Below are positions 44,737 to 54,085 of a DNA stretch of 64,000 nt, piece after piece (within the stretch, counting starts at the first letter, position 1; each line of letters begins with the position of its first letter). A program made the translations under genes and the position numbers. Source of the stretch: Malaciobacter halophilus. Its GTDB lineage: Bacteria; Campylobacterota; Campylobacteria; Campylobacterales; Arcobacteraceae. Below the pieces are notes generated by a model that was given only the letters and a program-made list of their open reading frames with translations, was not told the DNA's origin and did not search any database. The DNA is taken from contig NZ_NXIF01000038.1 in assembly GCF_002837275.1 (NCBI RefSeq), positions 20,011 through 84,010 on the forward strand, read 5' to 3'.

Positions 44737-45945
44737 TTATAAAGTTTTTAAATATTTTTTTATATTTTTTGCTGCTTGTCTAATTCTTTTTTCGTTTTCA
44801 ATTAAAGCAATTCTTACATATCCATCACCATAACGACCAAATCCAATACCTGGACTTACTGCTACTTTTGCTTCTGTTAGAAGTTGTTTACTAAACTCCA
44901 TACTTCCAAGATGTTGCGCTTTTTGTGGGATTTTTGCCCAAATAAACATAGAAGCATTTGGTACACTCATTTCCCAACCAGCATCTTTAAACGCTTCAAC
45001 CATAACATCTCTTCTTTTTCTATATTTCTCAGTATGTTCTGCTACACACTCTTGAGGGCCATCAAGTGCAACAGTTGCTGCAACTTGAATAGGTGTAAAC
45101 ATTCCATAATCAAGCCAAGATTTAATTCTTTTAAGTGCTCCAATTAGTTTTTCATTTCCAACCATAAAACCAACTCTCCATCCTGCCATATTGTATGACT
45201 TAGAAAGAGTAAATGATTCAACAGCAACATCAATTGCACCTTTTGCTTGGAAAATAGATGGAGTTTTATATCCATCAAATGTAATATCTGCATAAGCAAT
45301 ATCTGAGATAATATAAAATCTCTCTTTTTTAGCTAAATCAACTAATCTTTGATAAAACTCTGGTCTAATTGTTGCACAAGATGGATTGTGTGGGAAATTA
45401 ACCAATACATATTTTACTTTAGGGATTGATTCATTTAGTGTTTTTTGTAATCTTTCAAAAAATAGCTCTTCATCTACTTTGAAATCTTCGCCAAATGGCA
45501 ATTCAAAGTTATGAATAGCAGCACCTGCTAGCATAAATGCATATGAGTGGATTGGATATGTTGGGTCTGGAACAACTGCAACATCTCCAACATTTACAAT
45601 AGCTTGAATAAGATGAACATATCCTTCTTTACTTCCCATTGTTGCACAAGCATGTTTATTTGGGTCAAAGTAATCAACTCCATATTTTCTTTTGTACCAA
45701 TTACAAATTGCAAGTCTTAGTTTATAAATTCCTGCACTTGCACTATATCCATGATTTTTAGGCTTATCTGAAGCCTCTTTTAGCTTGTCTGTAATATGCT
45801 TAGGCGCTGGTCCATCTGGGTTACCCATTGAAAAATCTATAATATCTTCGCCTCTTCTTCTAGCATCCATTTTTATTTCGTTTACTTCCGCAAATACATA
45901 GTTTGGAAGTCTTTTCATTCTTTCAAATTCAATTTCAGGAAACAC
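44737..45945 (-). CDS. Class I/II PLP aminotransferase (AlaC/DapL-like)
   Basis: The 402-residue enzyme has the PLP lysine in FTLSKSYNMAGWRVGF, NFPHNPSC, and the C-terminal YVRIALIENEKRI arginine. The N-terminus MFPEIEFERMKRLPNYVFAEVNEIK and DFSMGNPDGPAPKHI resemble the AlaC / LL-diaminopimelate aminotransferase-like group. The exact amino acid is uncertain: alanine, aspartate or diaminopimelate are all possible. Coupling with hom fits aspartate-family metabolism. It starts 2 bp after the periplasmic protein gene. Confidence 0.88.
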   Translation of the reverse strand: MFPEIEFERMKRLPNYVFAEVNEIKMDARRRGEDIIDFSMGNPDGPAPKHITDKLKEASDKPKNHGYSASAGIYKLRLAICNWYKRKYGVDYFDPNKHACATMGSKEGYVHLIQAIVNVGDVAVVPDPTYPIHSYAFMLAGAAIHNFELPFGEDFKVDEELFFERLQKTLNESIPKVKYVLVNFPHNPSCATIRPEFYQRLVDLAKKERFYIISDIAYADITFDGYKTPSIFQAKGAIDVAVESFTLSKSYNMAGWRVGFMVGNEKLIGALKRIKSWLDYGMFTPIQVAATVALDGPQECVAEHTEKYRKRRDVMVEAFKDAGWEMSVPNASMFIWAKIPQKAQHLGSMEFSKQLLTEAKVAVSPGIGFGRYGDGYVRIALIENEKRIRQAAKNIKKYLKTL

Positions 45946-45947
45946 TA

Positions 45948-46769
45948 CTACTCCTTCGTTATAATACTTAGCCCACGCTTTATATTTATAAGCGTATATA
46001 GGTCATCTATTTTTATATATTTAGTGTCTTGTGGCACTTCAAGAACTAACTTTCCATGCACCTTATCCTCTTTTATAAGCTTTAAGATATTTAAATGCTT
46101 ATCATAAAATACCACTTTAGGAAACCAGTTATTTAATATTTTTGATACAATTGTTACTCTGCTTACACTATCATTTAATTTTATCAAATAGGGCTTAAGA
46201 GGTTTTCTTAAATACTTTTTCTCATTTGCTGTTATTTGTATTGAGTTATTTAATGTTGAAAAAGTTGTATCAATACTGTATTCCCATTTATTATCTCCCT
46301 CTCTTTTTATATCAGCAACTCTACTATTTTGTTTGTAAAGTTCATTTGCTAAAATGAGAGGGTCGATGGCGGCTTCTGTTTTTAGTTTGATTTCCCAGTT
46401 TAAATTTTGTTCATCATATTTTAGTGTTTTTGTGAAGTAGTAATAAAAACCTAAAGATTTAAGTGTATCTTTTAATATTTTTAAAGATTTAATAGGGTCG
46501 TGATTTGTATTAAATTTAATATATATATCTTTTGGTCTATCTAAAGTGATTTTTAAAAGTCCATTCTCTTGAAGCTTTCTTATTACTTTGATATAGTCAA
46601 TATTTTTCCCAATAAAGTAGCTCTGTTTATCTTTGAAAATATAGTTTATCAGGTTCTTGTGTTTTATATATTCAAACTCTCCAATAAGGTTTGAGATTTT
46701 ATTATCAAGTACTGTTGATGCTTGTAGTGTTAAAGTTAAAAGAGTTAAGAAAAATATTTTTTTTATCAT
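45948..46769 (-). CDS. Predicted periplasmic protein of the hom operon
   Basis: The 273-residue protein has a signal peptide (MIKKIFFLTLLTLTLQAS) and no recognised catalytic motif. Its mature part is rich in Lys, Asn and Ile, with repeated mixed alpha/beta segments (KSLKILKDTLKSLGFYYYF; TVLDNKISNLIGEFEY). A gene of this kind sits at the equivalent place in Campylobacter, so it is a conserved but uncharacterised epsilonproteobacterial protein. It is separated from rlmB by 9 bp and from the aminotransferase by 2 bp. Confidence 0.72.
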   Translation of the reverse strand: MIKKIFFLTLLTLTLQASTVLDNKISNLIGEFEYIKHKNLINYIFKDKQSYFIGKNIDYIKVIRKLQENGLLKITLDRPKDIYIKFNTNHDPIKSLKILKDTLKSLGFYYYFTKTLKYDEQNLNWEIKLKTEAAIDPLILANELYKQNSRVADIKREGDNKWEYSIDTTFSTLNNSIQITANEKKYLRKPLKPYLIKLNDSVSRVTIVSKILNNWFPKVVFYDKHLNILKLIKEDKVHGKLVLEVPQDTKYIKIDDLYTLINIKRGLSIITKE

Positions 46770-46778
46770 GTTCTACTT

Positions 46779-47474
46779 CTATTTTGTTAAATTATATATT
46801 AATATTCCTGCTGCAACAGATACATTTAAAGAGTCAAACTCATGTTGCATACCAATAGATACTTTCAAATCAAGTTTTTTTGCAACTTTTTTTGAAAGAC
46901 CTTCACCTTCACTACCTAAAAATAGAGCAACTTTATCTGTCTTGTCTATTTTCCCATATTTTTTTAAATCTATTCCATCCATAGTCGCACCAATTAGTGC
47001 AAAACCACATTGTTTTAACTCATTTGCTAAATCAAGAGTGTTTGTATAAAGCCCAAAAGGAATATCTAGCATTGCTCCTGCACTTGTTCTAATAACTCCT
47101 GAGTTATTTAGTGATTTTACATTTGATGCAATAATTGCATCTACACCAAGTGAGTAAGCTGATCTAGCTATTGCTCCAATATTCCCTACATCTGTTAAGC
47201 CATCTAAAACTAAAATAAAGTTTTTCTCTTTTATTTCGCTTATTTGTGTATATTCAAACTCTTTTAATCTTAAAAAGAATCCTTGATGGTTCCCACCTTG
47301 TGCAAGACCTTGGGCTTTTTTATTGTCAATTCTAATAACTTTTTTCCCTAGTTTTAAAAACTTTGAGAATAGTTTTTTATCTATCTCTTTTGAGAATAGA
47401 ACCTCTTCAATTAAGTGAGGATGCTTTTCAAGTACATATAGTACTATTTGTTTTCCATATATTATCATGGGCAA
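46779..47474 (-). CDS. rlmB: 23S rRNA (guanosine-2'-O-)-methyltransferase RlmB (TrmH/SpoU family)
   Basis: This 231-residue SPOUT methyltransferase has an N-terminal substrate-binding part (MIIYGKQIVLYVLEKHPHLIEEVLFSKE) and the three knot motifs: VLDGLTDVGNIGAIARSAYSLG, LFLGSEGEGLSKKV and SIGMQHEFDSLNVSVAAGILIY. RlmB methylates the ribose of G2251 in the 23S rRNA peptidyl-transferase region; other TrmH-family targets are possible. It is the first gene of the leftward operon ending in hom and is divergent from the chemoreceptor gene. Confidence 0.9.
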   Translation of the reverse strand: MPMIIYGKQIVLYVLEKHPHLIEEVLFSKEIDKKLFSKFLKLGKKVIRIDNKKAQGLAQGGNHQGFFLRLKEFEYTQISEIKEKNFILVLDGLTDVGNIGAIARSAYSLGVDAIIASNVKSLNNSGVIRTSAGAMLDIPFGLYTNTLDLANELKQCGFALIGATMDGIDLKKYGKIDKTDKVALFLGSEGEGLSKKVAKKLDLKVSIGMQHEFDSLNVSVAAGILIYNLTK

Positions 47475-47562
47475 GATTTTATCTAAAAGTTCTTGATAAA
47501 CCTCTTTAAAATAACCTTTTGGTAATGATGATTAAAGCAAAGATTGGATATTTTACCCATAA

Positions 47563-47594
47563 AAGAGATTCTTGTTAAAGTAGTCTCTTATAAT
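47563..47594 (+). promoter_or_regulatory. Promoter region of the FIST chemoreceptor with flanking inverted repeat
   Basis: TATAAT at 47589-47594 lies 16 bases before the ribosome-binding AAGGA of the chemoreceptor gene. AAGAGA (47563-47568) and TCTCTT (47584-47589) form an inverted repeat across the spacer, which may be an operator or chance. Confidence 0.35.
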
Positions 47595-47610
47595 TTAAGA
47601 AGGATTTTTT

Positions 47611-49593
47611 ATGGATGGTAATCTTAGTAGTGAATATATTAAGGTTTTAGATACAAATGAGATGCAATTAAGTAATGAAAAGTTACAAACTCTATATTTC
47701 AATGAAAATGCCCCAAAATTAATAGTTGGTTTTATCTCTGCGAATATTAATTTTCATACAATTTCTGAACAAATAAAATCTAGTTTCCCCTCTTCTACAA
47801 AAGTTGTACTTACAACAACAGCTGGAGAACTTTGTACATTTAATCTAAATGAAAAAAGAGATAGTTTATACCATGAAACTAATTCAAATAGTAACAATAT
47901 TATTTTACAAGCATTTAGTGAAGATGTTATACAAAATATTGAGATTTTAACAATACCTTTATTTAGTGAGGATATTGCAAATAGTACTATTAGTCCTACA
48001 ACTAGAATTACAAAGATAAAAGATGAAATAAATAAGAATAAAATATCTTTTAAAATAAATCATGAAGACTGTTTTGCTTTAACTTTTATTGATGGTTTAT
48101 CAAATAGTGAGAGCTTCTTTGCAGAAGCTGTTTATGATAGTAAGAAACTTCCATGCTTACTAATTGGTGGCTCTGCTGGTGGGAAATTGGATTTTAAAGA
48201 TACTTTTATTTTTAATGATAAAACAGTTCTAAGACATAATGCAGTAGTTGTTTTAATAAAATTAAAGCCAACTATAAAGTATGGAGTTTTTAAATCACAA
48301 AGTTGTGAAGATATGAAAATCTCTTTTTTAGTAGCTCAATCTGATGTACAAAAAAGAACAGTTCAAAGTGTATTAAGTACGAAAACAAATCAAATTGTTA
48401 ATATATTAGATGCACTAAGTCAATATTTTTCAACTCCAATTGAAAGTTTGCCAGAAATATTAAAAGATTATAGTTTTGCAATTAAACTTGATGATGAAAT
48501 ATATATTCGTTCAATTTCAAATGTAGATATTTCAAATAAACAATTGTCATTTTTTTGTGATGTCGCTTTTGGAGATATATTGTATTTAGTAAAAAATAAA
48601 GAGTTTACAAGTACGACTCAAAAAGATTATGAAAGATTTAAATATCAAAAAAAACAAAAACCAATAGCAGCACTATTTAATGATTGTATTTTAAGAAGAT
48701 TATTAAATGAAGACAAGTTAAACTCTTTAAAAACATTTAATGATATTCCTATTGCAGGCTCTTCTACTTTTGGTGAGTTATTAGGATTGAATATCAATCA
48801 AACACTAACTGCTTTGTTTTTTTATAAGGTTGAAGAAAACGAAGAGTTTTATGATGATTATGTTGATAATTTTGTAAGTAAATATGCCTCTTTTTGCTTG
48901 TACTATAAAAAAAGAGAACTTTACCAATATCAGTTACTTTCAAGAGTAAGAACAGCACTTTTAGATAATTTAAAAGATGCCTTCCCTTTAATTCAAGATA
49001 TGGTTACTATTATTAATTCTGTATATAAAAATACAAAAGAAGGAAATGAAGTAATAGATGATGTAATGAATAGATTTGAGAAATTTACACAAGAGATACA
49101 AAGTAATGTTACTACAAATAATAGTTTAGTTGATGATATGAAGAAGTTAACAGAAGATGCAAATGATATTAAAACTGTTTTATCTTCAATTTCTGAAATT
49201 GCAATTCAAACAAACTTACTTGCTTTAAATGCTGCTATTGAAGCTTCAAGAGCTGGAGAGTATGGATATGGTTTTAAAGTTGTTGCAGATGAAGTAAAAA
49301 AACTTGCAAGTAAAACTCAAACAAGTCTTACTCAAAGTAATAAATCAGTTGATATTGCTACAAAAAGTATTGGTGGCATATCTGTATCTATAAATGATGC
49401 AAGTGTAAAATTACATAATGTATCAGAAGATGTATTTAAAATAAGTGATTCTTTTAATGAAATTCAAAAAAATTCAAAGCAAACAAATGGTTTTATTGAA
49501 GAAAAGATGAGAAGTTTTGATAAATTGATAGAGAGTATTAATACAATTGAAGTAATTCAAGAAAATCTTGAGCAACTTGAAAAAAACGCATAG
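47611..49593 (+). CDS. Soluble methyl-accepting chemotaxis protein with FIST sensor
   Basis: The 660-residue protein has no membrane segment. The N-terminal 390 residues form the FIST N ([21 protein letters not shown] onward) and FIST C domains; [19 protein letters not shown] LLIGGSAGG and [14 protein letters not shown] mark them. The C-terminal part (about 430-640) is an MCP signalling hairpin with the tip [24 protein letters not shown] domains are thought to bind small ligands such as amino acids, so this is probably a cytoplasmic chemoreceptor. It interrupts the rlmB - rsmI neighbourhood and points against both. Confidence 0.9.
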   Translation: MDGNLSSEYIKVLDTNEMQLSNEKLQTLYFNENAPKLIVGFISANINFHTISEQIKSSFPSSTKVVLTTTAGELCTFNLNEKRDSLYHETNSNSNNIILQAFSEDVIQNIEILTIPLFSEDIANSTISPTTRITKIKDEINKNKISFKINHEDCFALTFIDGLSNSESFFAEAVYDSKKLPCLLIGGSAGGKLDFKDTFIFNDKTVLRHNAVVVLIKLKPTIKYGVFKSQSCEDMKISFLVAQSDVQKRTVQSVLSTKTNQIVNILDALSQYFSTPIESLPEILKDYSFAIKLDDEIYIRSISNVDISNKQLSFFCDVAFGDILYLVKNKEFTSTTQKDYERFKYQKKQKPIAALFNDCILRRLLNEDKLNSLKTFNDIPIAGSSTFGELLGLNINQTLTALFFYKVEENEEFYDDYVDNFVSKYASFCLYYKKRELYQYQLLSRVRTALLDNLKDAFPLIQDMVTIINSVYKNTKEGNEVIDDVMNRFEKFTQEIQSNVTTNNSLVDDMKKLTEDANDIKTVLSSISEIAIQTNLLALNAAIEASRAGEYGYGFKVVADEVKKLASKTQTSLTQSNKSVDIATKSIGGISVSINDASVKLHNVSEDVFKISDSFNEIQKNSKQTNGFIEEKMRSFDKLIESINTIEVIQENLEQLEKNA

Positions 49594-49615
49594 GTATAAC
49601 TTTGGTTATATCTAT
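49582..49615 (-). terminator. Terminator at the end of rsmI
   Basis: ATAGGTATAAC / GTTATATCTAT form an 11-bp stem (one G-T pair) around TTTG between the convergent chemoreceptor and rsmI genes. On the minus strand it is followed within three bases by seven Ts (positions 49587-49581), giving a good rsmI terminator. Confidence 0.6.
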
Positions 49616-50421
49616 TGCATAAGTTCTTGATAAATCTCTTTTGTTTTTCTTCCTGTAAGTTTAGAAAGAAGTTTTGCTTTTACTTTTGGAGCTAAATCTA
49701 AATCTTTTATATCCTCAATATTTAAAGCTTGACCTTCAAAAATAGTAGGCTCAATAACTATAACCCATTCACCTTTTATATTCATATTTTTAAACTCATC
49801 AAAAATTACTTTTGCACTATTTTTAAAGCTTTTTTGATGAAGTTTTGTTATCTCTTTTACTAAAAATATTGTTCTATTTTCATCTATGTTTTTTATCTCT
49901 TCAAGTAGTTTTAAAAGTCTATGTGGTGACTCATAAAGGATACCAAGTTTATCACTTTGCATAATTGCTTTTAAATTTGAAGCTCTATGACTTCCTTTAT
50001 GTGCTAAAAAACCATGAAATGTAAAAGAAGTATGTGTAAAACCACTCATAGCATAGGCAGTAAGCACTGCATTTGCTCCTGGAATAACATCATATTCAAT
50101 ATTATTTTTAATACAAAAATCAACAAGCGTAGCACCTGGGTCACTAACACAAGGCATTCCTGCATCACTTACATAAACAACATTTTTAGTAAAAGTATCT
50201 TTATTTAAAGTCTTTAAAATTTGATTTTCATTATGTGAATGAAAAGATTGAAACTGTTTATTTTCAAAATCTAGGTTATATTTTTCTGATAGTAAATTTA
50301 GTAGCTTTTTAGTAACTCTTGTATCTTCACAAAAGATTAGTTCCGCTTCCATAAGGGCGTCTAGCGCTCTTTTAGAGATATCCTCCAAATTTCCTATGGG
50401 TGTGGGAACTAATTTTAACAA
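49612..50421 (-). CDS. rsmI: 16S rRNA (cytidine-1402-2'-O)-methyltransferase
   Basis: RsmI methylates C1402 in the 16S rRNA decoding centre. The 269-residue protein shows the tetrapyrrole-methylase fold motifs: VPTPIGNLEDISKRAL at the start, CEDTRVTKKLL, YVSDAGMPCVSDPGATLV and PGANAVLTAYAMSGF. The C-terminal region (about 230-269) is the small basic extension. It begins 9 bp after rpmE on the same strand and ends in a hairpin convergent with the chemoreceptor gene. Confidence 0.95.
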   Translation of the reverse strand: MLKLVPTPIGNLEDISKRALDALMEAELIFCEDTRVTKKLLNLLSEKYNLDFENKQFQSFHSHNENQILKTLNKDTFTKNVVYVSDAGMPCVSDPGATLVDFCIKNNIEYDVIPGANAVLTAYAMSGFTHTSFTFHGFLAHKGSHRASNLKAIMQSDKLGILYESPHRLLKLLEEIKNIDENRTIFLVKEITKLHQKSFKNSAKVIFDEFKNMNIKGEWVIVIEPTIFEGQALNIEDIKDLDLAPKVKAKLLSKLTGRKTKEIYQELMQ

Positions 50422-50430
50422 GACAAGGTC

Positions 50431-50634
50431 TTATTTATTTAAGTTATATTTAGCTTTGAACTTCTCTACTCTACCAGCAGCATCAACAATTTTTTGCTCT
50501 CCAGTAAAGAATGGGTGACAAGCTGAACAAATGTCAATTCTTAATGTTTCTACATTTGATTTTGTTTCAAATGTATTTCCACAAGCACAACTAACTGTAC
50601 AAGCTTTGTAATCTGGGTGAATGTTCTTTTTCAC
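50431..50634 (-). CDS. rpmE: 50S ribosomal protein L31
   Basis: This 67-residue ribosomal protein begins [20 protein letters not shown] and holds the zinc-binding cysteines of the C+ form (C16, C18, then C37 and C40 in [12 protein letters not shown]). It keeps the 30S-50S bridge flexible. It is directly upstream of rsmI, an order also found in Campylobacter. Confidence 0.97.
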   Translation of the reverse strand: MKKNIHPDYKACTVSCACGNTFETKSNVETLRIDICSACHPFFTGEQKIVDAAGRVEKFKAKYNLNK

Positions 50635-50716
50635 TTTATCTTCCTTAAGGTTTCTAATGTCTACTAAAAGGTCAAATCTATATGTTGCCCTTTAATAAAC
50701 TCTTTTAGGTGTGGGA

Positions 50717-51595
50717 TTATAGCGAAAAGAACTTAAGAATATCTGAATTTAAGTTTTTTATAATATTTGAAGTTTTATTTTCTTGAAATTGTGATTTATT
50801 AAAACTATTTTGTCTTTTTGCTAATTTAGCAGTATTTATAGAGATTTTTTCTTCTAATTCCTCTTTTGTAAGTTTTCCATCAAGATATTCTAATGTTTCT
50901 ATTATCCCTATTGAACTCATACAGTTTGGCTGTCTAGTATAAGTTTTTTCTAAAAATATAACTTCATCAATAAGTTTATCTTCAATCATCTGTTTTGTTC
51001 TTAAAGCTATTCTTTTTCTTAACTCTTCTCTTTCCCAAACTATTTCAAAAATCTGTAAATCTTTTATAATTGGCGTTTTTTTATTTTTTTCAAAAAATTG
51101 TGTTGGAGTCATACCACTTTGTGTATAAATACTATAAGCTTTTTCTATTCTATAAGTATCATTTGGCGCGATCTTTTGCATATACTCTTTATCTAAATCG
51201 TATAGAATCTCATATGCCTCTTCTTTAGGAATATCTAATTTATGTTTTGAATCAATTCCTGTTGAGATGCCTTCAACTAAAGTTTTAAGATAAAAACCTG
51301 TACCTCCTACAATAATAAGATTTTTACTGTTTTTTAAAGCAAAATCTTTTGCCCTTTCATAACAGTTTATAAATTGAATTACATCAAAAGTCTCATTTGC
51401 ATAGACTTCATCTATTCCAAAATGAATAATATCTCCTCTTTCTTGAATAGTCGGTTTTGCAGAGGCTATATCTATTTGTTTGTAAACAGATAAAGAGTCT
51501 AAAGATAAAATTATTGAGTTAGTTTTTTTTGCAATATCCAATGCTAAGGCAGTTTTACCAGAAGCTGTTGAACCTATGATTGCTATTTGTTTCAT
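50717..51595 (-). CDS. miaA: tRNA dimethylallyltransferase
   Basis: MiaA attaches an isopentenyl group to A37 of tRNAs that read codons starting with U. The P-loop GSTASGKTALA (8-18), the DSLSVYKQIDIASAKPT region and GGTGFYLKTLVEGIS are all present. The length of 292 residues is normal. The small lipoprotein gene ends one base before it starts, so they share a transcript. Confidence 0.96.
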   Translation of the reverse strand: MKQIAIIGSTASGKTALALDIAKKTNSIILSLDSLSVYKQIDIASAKPTIQERGDIIHFGIDEVYANETFDVIQFINCYERAKDFALKNSKNLIIVGGTGFYLKTLVEGISTGIDSKHKLDIPKEEAYEILYDLDKEYMQKIAPNDTYRIEKAYSIYTQSGMTPTQFFEKNKKTPIIKDLQIFEIVWEREELRKRIALRTKQMIEDKLIDEVIFLEKTYTRQPNCMSSIGIIETLEYLDGKLTKEELEEKISINTAKLAKRQNSFNKSQFQENKTSNIIKNLNSDILKFFSL

Positions 51596-51596
51596 C

Positions 51597-51791
51597 TTAG
51601 TTATATCTTTTTTTGTACTCTTCTAACTCTTTTTCAAGCTTAGTAATTTTTAAATCCTTTTGATGAATCTCATCTAATAATTCAGAAATTTGCTTGTTGT
51701 TTGAGCTTTGAATACTTGATTGGTTTTTTGTAGCACAAGCTGTAAATATAGTAATAATTAATATTAAAAATAGTGTTTGTATAAATCTCAT
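51597..51791 (-). CDS. Small lipoprotein with coiled-coil tail
   Basis: The 64-residue protein has a lipoprotein signal with lipobox FTAC (Cys at about 19) after a hydrophobic N-terminus, then a short Ser/Asn linker and a heptad-like helix (ISELLDEIHQKDLKITKLEKELEEYKK). It would be anchored to the inner or outer membrane face with a coiled-coil free end. Its function is unknown. It precedes miaA by one base, in an order resembling Campylobacter. Confidence 0.7.
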   Translation of the reverse strand: MRFIQTLFLILIITIFTACATKNQSSIQSSNNKQISELLDEIHQKDLKITKLEKELEEYKKRYN

Positions 51792-51890
51792 CTAAATCCT
51801 TTATAAAATTGTAATCAAATACCAATAAAAAATAGTTGAAAAATCACTACATAAATTACTTTATATGTAATATTAGATAAAATCGATTCC

Positions 51891-52745
51891 ATGGAAAAAT
51901 TAACAAAACTATTAAATGATTTTAATGAACTAGTAATGTTCAAACACTCAATCTTTTCACTACCTTTTATATTTATTGCAATGGTAGTTGCTGCAAATGG
52001 TTGGTTTGGTTTCACTTTATGTATTTTAGGTATTTTAGCCGCTTTAACAGCAAGAAATTTTGCTATGGGCTTTAATAGGTATCTTGATAGGGATATAGAT
52101 GCACTTAATCCAAGAACAGTAAATAGACCAAATGTAGATGGAAGAATATCTCCTTCACAAATGGCAGTTTTTGTAGCACTAAATGCAATAGGTTTTATAG
52201 TTGTTGCATATTTTGTGAATGATTTAGCTTTTTATATGTCGGTGCCTATTTTGATTGTTATTGGCTCATATTCATACTTTAAAAGATTCTCTTTTCTTGC
52301 ACACTTGATATTAGGTGTATCTTTAGGGCTTGCTCCTATTGCAGGTGTTGTGGCAGTTAGTGAAACTATTCCTTTATGGGCAATACTACTAAGTATTGGA
52401 GTTATGTTTTGGGTTGCAGGGTTTGACTTATTGTATTCACTACAAGATATTGATGTGGATAAACAGTTAGGACTTCACTCAATTCCAAGTAGATTTGGTG
52501 CAAAAAATACTATGATGATTTCAAGGGTATTTCATCTTTTAACAGTACTTTTTTGGTTACTATTTGTAATAGTATCAAATAGCTCAACTTTTGCTTATAT
52601 AGCAGTAATTATAAGTGCTTTAATGCTAAGTTATGAACACTATTTAGTAAATAAAGACTTTAAAAAGATTGATAAAGCATTTTTTACAGTAAATGGTTAC
52701 TTAGGAATAGTATTTTTTGTACTTATTGTATTAGATAATTTATAA
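51891..52745 (+). CDS. mqnP: UbiA-family menaquinone biosynthesis prenyltransferase
   Basis: The 284-residue membrane enzyme has about eight membrane segments and the Asp-rich prenyl-diphosphate site NRYLDRDIDALNPRT (about 60-74), with a second acidic region DLLYSLQDIDVDKQLG. It attaches the polyprenyl tail to an aromatic nucleus. Campylobacterota make menaquinone by the futalosine route, where this role is MqnP; annotation as 4-hydroxybenzoate polyprenyltransferase is the usual alternative. It is divergent from the lipoprotein-miaA pair and 8 bp before the GGDEF gene. Confidence 0.88.
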   Translation: MEKLTKLLNDFNELVMFKHSIFSLPFIFIAMVVAANGWFGFTLCILGILAALTARNFAMGFNRYLDRDIDALNPRTVNRPNVDGRISPSQMAVFVALNAIGFIVVAYFVNDLAFYMSVPILIVIGSYSYFKRFSFLAHLILGVSLGLAPIAGVVAVSETIPLWAILLSIGVMFWVAGFDLLYSLQDIDVDKQLGLHSIPSRFGAKNTMMISRVFHLLTVLFWLLFVIVSNSSTFAYIAVIISALMLSYEHYLVNKDFKKIDKAFFTVNGYLGIVFFVLIVLDNL

Positions 52746-52753
52746 GGATAATT

Positions 52754-53557
52754 ATGGGTAATATGCTAAAAGAAGTAACTTTTCTTACAGTAAAAAATTT
52801 AAAAGATGAAGATATTATTTTACCTAGTAAGTATTCAAAAGTATTTGAAAACTATGCTAATAATTTAAAAGTAAACTTAGAAGATGAGAATGTAGTATTT
52901 GAAGACTTGTATGAAGATAGTACAAATGTCCAAAGTATAGTAAAACAGACAAATGATAACTTAAATATTTTACATCAATCAACAAATGATGCAAGAACTG
53001 CTATTTTAAATAAAGATGATAAGTCTCTTGAAAATATATATAATGAACTTGCAAATATGAAAGAGCAAATTAACTTTTTACAAGAAGAGCTTTTTTCTGA
53101 TAGTCTTACAAAAGCATATAATAGAAAATGGTTTATTCATCACTATTTAAATGATGGATGTTTTGTAGAAGAGGGGACACTTGTATTTCTTGATATAAAT
53201 GACTTCAAAACAATAAATAATACCTATGGTCACTTGATTGGCGACCAAATACTTAAATACTTTGTAAATTATTTAAAAAAAGAGTTGGATTTTAGTGGAG
53301 TTAAGATTTTAAGATATGCAGGCGATGAGTTTATAATAATATTTAACGAAGAAGCATCAAAGTCTTTAGATATTGAGCTTTTATTAAAACAGATACAAGA
53401 TAAACTTTCTCATCAAAAACTAAAAACAGCAAAAGTTAGAAATATACAGTTTTCTTTTGCATATGGATTATCAAAATTTCAAAAAGATGAAAAATTGGAA
53501 GATGTTTTACTAGTAGCTGATGAACTTATGCATAGAAATAAAAAGATAAGTATATAA
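52754..53557 (+). CDS. Soluble GGDEF-domain diguanylate cyclase
   Basis: The 267-residue protein has a helical N-terminal half (1-115, NVQSIVKQTNDNLNILHQS) and a GGDEF domain. The signature reads RYAGDEF, that is AGDEF rather than GGDEF, a substitution that is often still active. DSLTKAYNRKWF and DINDFKTINNTYGHLIGDQIL are well kept. The inhibitory I-site RxxD five residues upstream is absent (FSGV), so product feedback may be lost. It follows mqnP by 8 bp and precedes the tRNA-Arg gene. Confidence 0.87.
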   Translation: MGNMLKEVTFLTVKNLKDEDIILPSKYSKVFENYANNLKVNLEDENVVFEDLYEDSTNVQSIVKQTNDNLNILHQSTNDARTAILNKDDKSLENIYNELANMKEQINFLQEELFSDSLTKAYNRKWFIHHYLNDGCFVEEGTLVFLDINDFKTINNTYGHLIGDQILKYFVNYLKKELDFSGVKILRYAGDEFIIIFNEEASKSLDIELLLKQIQDKLSHQKLKTAKVRNIQFSFAYGLSKFQKDEKLEDVLLVADELMHRNKKISI

Positions 53558-53598
53558 TTTTAAGTTTTCTTTTGATAAAATTCCAACCTATTATAAGC

Positions 53599-53675
53599 GC
53601 GTCTGTGGCTCAACTGGATAGAGCTCCCGGTTTCGGCCCGGGTGGTTGTGGGTTCGAATCCTACCAGGCGTGCCA
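53599..53675 (+). tRNA. tRNA-Arg (anticodon TCG)
   Basis: The cloverleaf folds cleanly: acceptor GCGTCTG with CAGGCGT (one G-T at each of pairs 1:72 and 4:69), D stem GCTC/GAGC, anticodon stem CCCGG/CCGGG around loop TTTCGGC (anticodon TCG), T arm GTGGG-TTCGAAT-CCTAC, and encoded CCA at 53673-53675. It decodes CGN arginine codons. Its last 17 bases are part of the 20-bp repeat that marks the genomic island downstream. Confidence 0.95.
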
Positions 53676-53678
53676 TTT
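53659..53678 (+). repeat. Left attachment repeat (attL) at the tRNA-Arg 3' end
   Basis: The 20-bp sequence TCCTACCAGGCGTGCCATTT covers the T-arm end, acceptor and CCA of tRNA-Arg and recurs exactly at 59742-59761. Integration into a tRNA 3' end that keeps the tRNA intact is typical of tyrosine-recombinase elements. Confidence 0.85.
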
Positions 53679-53971
53679 ATCCAATATATCCCAAGAAATC
53701 GGACTTTAACAAAGTTAAATCAGTAAAAATTACAACTTATTTACAACTTTTTAAAGAATATCTAAAAACTGATTCTGAATTTAACAGAAATGCCGTAATA
53801 GGTACAAAAGAAGTTATAGAAGAATTGACTGCAAAAGAGGTTGCAAATTTTAACAGAGGTAGGTCAATTATTAAGGATGGAATTTCATCACAAAAGGATT
53901 TAATTCAAGTGCCTTTTATTTCTCAAAATCAACATTTAGCATTAGTCAAGGCATTTGATTATCTAAAATAG
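53675..53971 (+). CDS. Body of an ORF split by island integration (left end)
   Basis: An open frame runs from the attachment repeat to a TAG at 53969 and codes for about 97 residues of a normal-looking charged protein (VKITTYLQLFKEYLKTDSEF; TAKEVANFNRGRSIIKDG), with no internal Met and no RBS of its own. Read back through the repeat it enters the tRNA gene. In the frame set by the shared repeat (PTRRAI), the right end of the island carries an RBS, ATG and 21 codons that would complete it in the excised circle, giving about 124 residues. A long hairpin follows the stop. The family is not recognised. Confidence 0.5.
   Translation: MYPIYPKKSDFNKVKSVKITTYLQLFKEYLKTDSEFNRNAVIGTKEVIEELTAKEVANFNRGRSIIKDGISSQKDLIQVPFISQNQHLALVKAFDYLK
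53729..53748 (+). repeat. TTACAAC direct repeat inside the left island end
   Basis: ATTACAACT at 53729-53737 and TTTACAACT at 53740-53748 are 11 bp apart, about 50 bp inside the attachment repeat. The same core, with the same 11-bp step, is found inside the right end, so these could be arm-type sites for the recombinase. Confidence 0.5.
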
Positions 53972-53974
53972 TTT

Positions 53975-54013
53975 GAACAGGAGAATAAGCAACTCCGTTG
54001 CTTTTCTCTGTTC
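53975..54013 (+). terminator. Long hairpin after the split ORF
   Basis: GAACAGGAGAATAAGCAAC and GTTGCTTTTCTCTGTTC form a stem of about 17 pairs with two unpaired bases and loop TCC, followed by TTCTTGTCTTATTT. It probably terminates the split ORF, which argues that this ORF was a real gene. The remaining 70 bases up to the HsdS-like gene show nothing else. Confidence 0.55.
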
Positions 54014-54085
54014 TTCTTGTCTTATTTAATAAAAAGTATCAGCAGAATTAAATTAATTATATTTTATTAATAAATATAAAAATAA

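Noticed and set aside
53642..53971. A 109-codon gene starting inside the tRNA-Arg gene
   Set aside because: The start would be a GTG within the tRNA anticodon arm region with no RBS. The frame enters through the attachment repeat, so only the part after the tRNA is likely coding.
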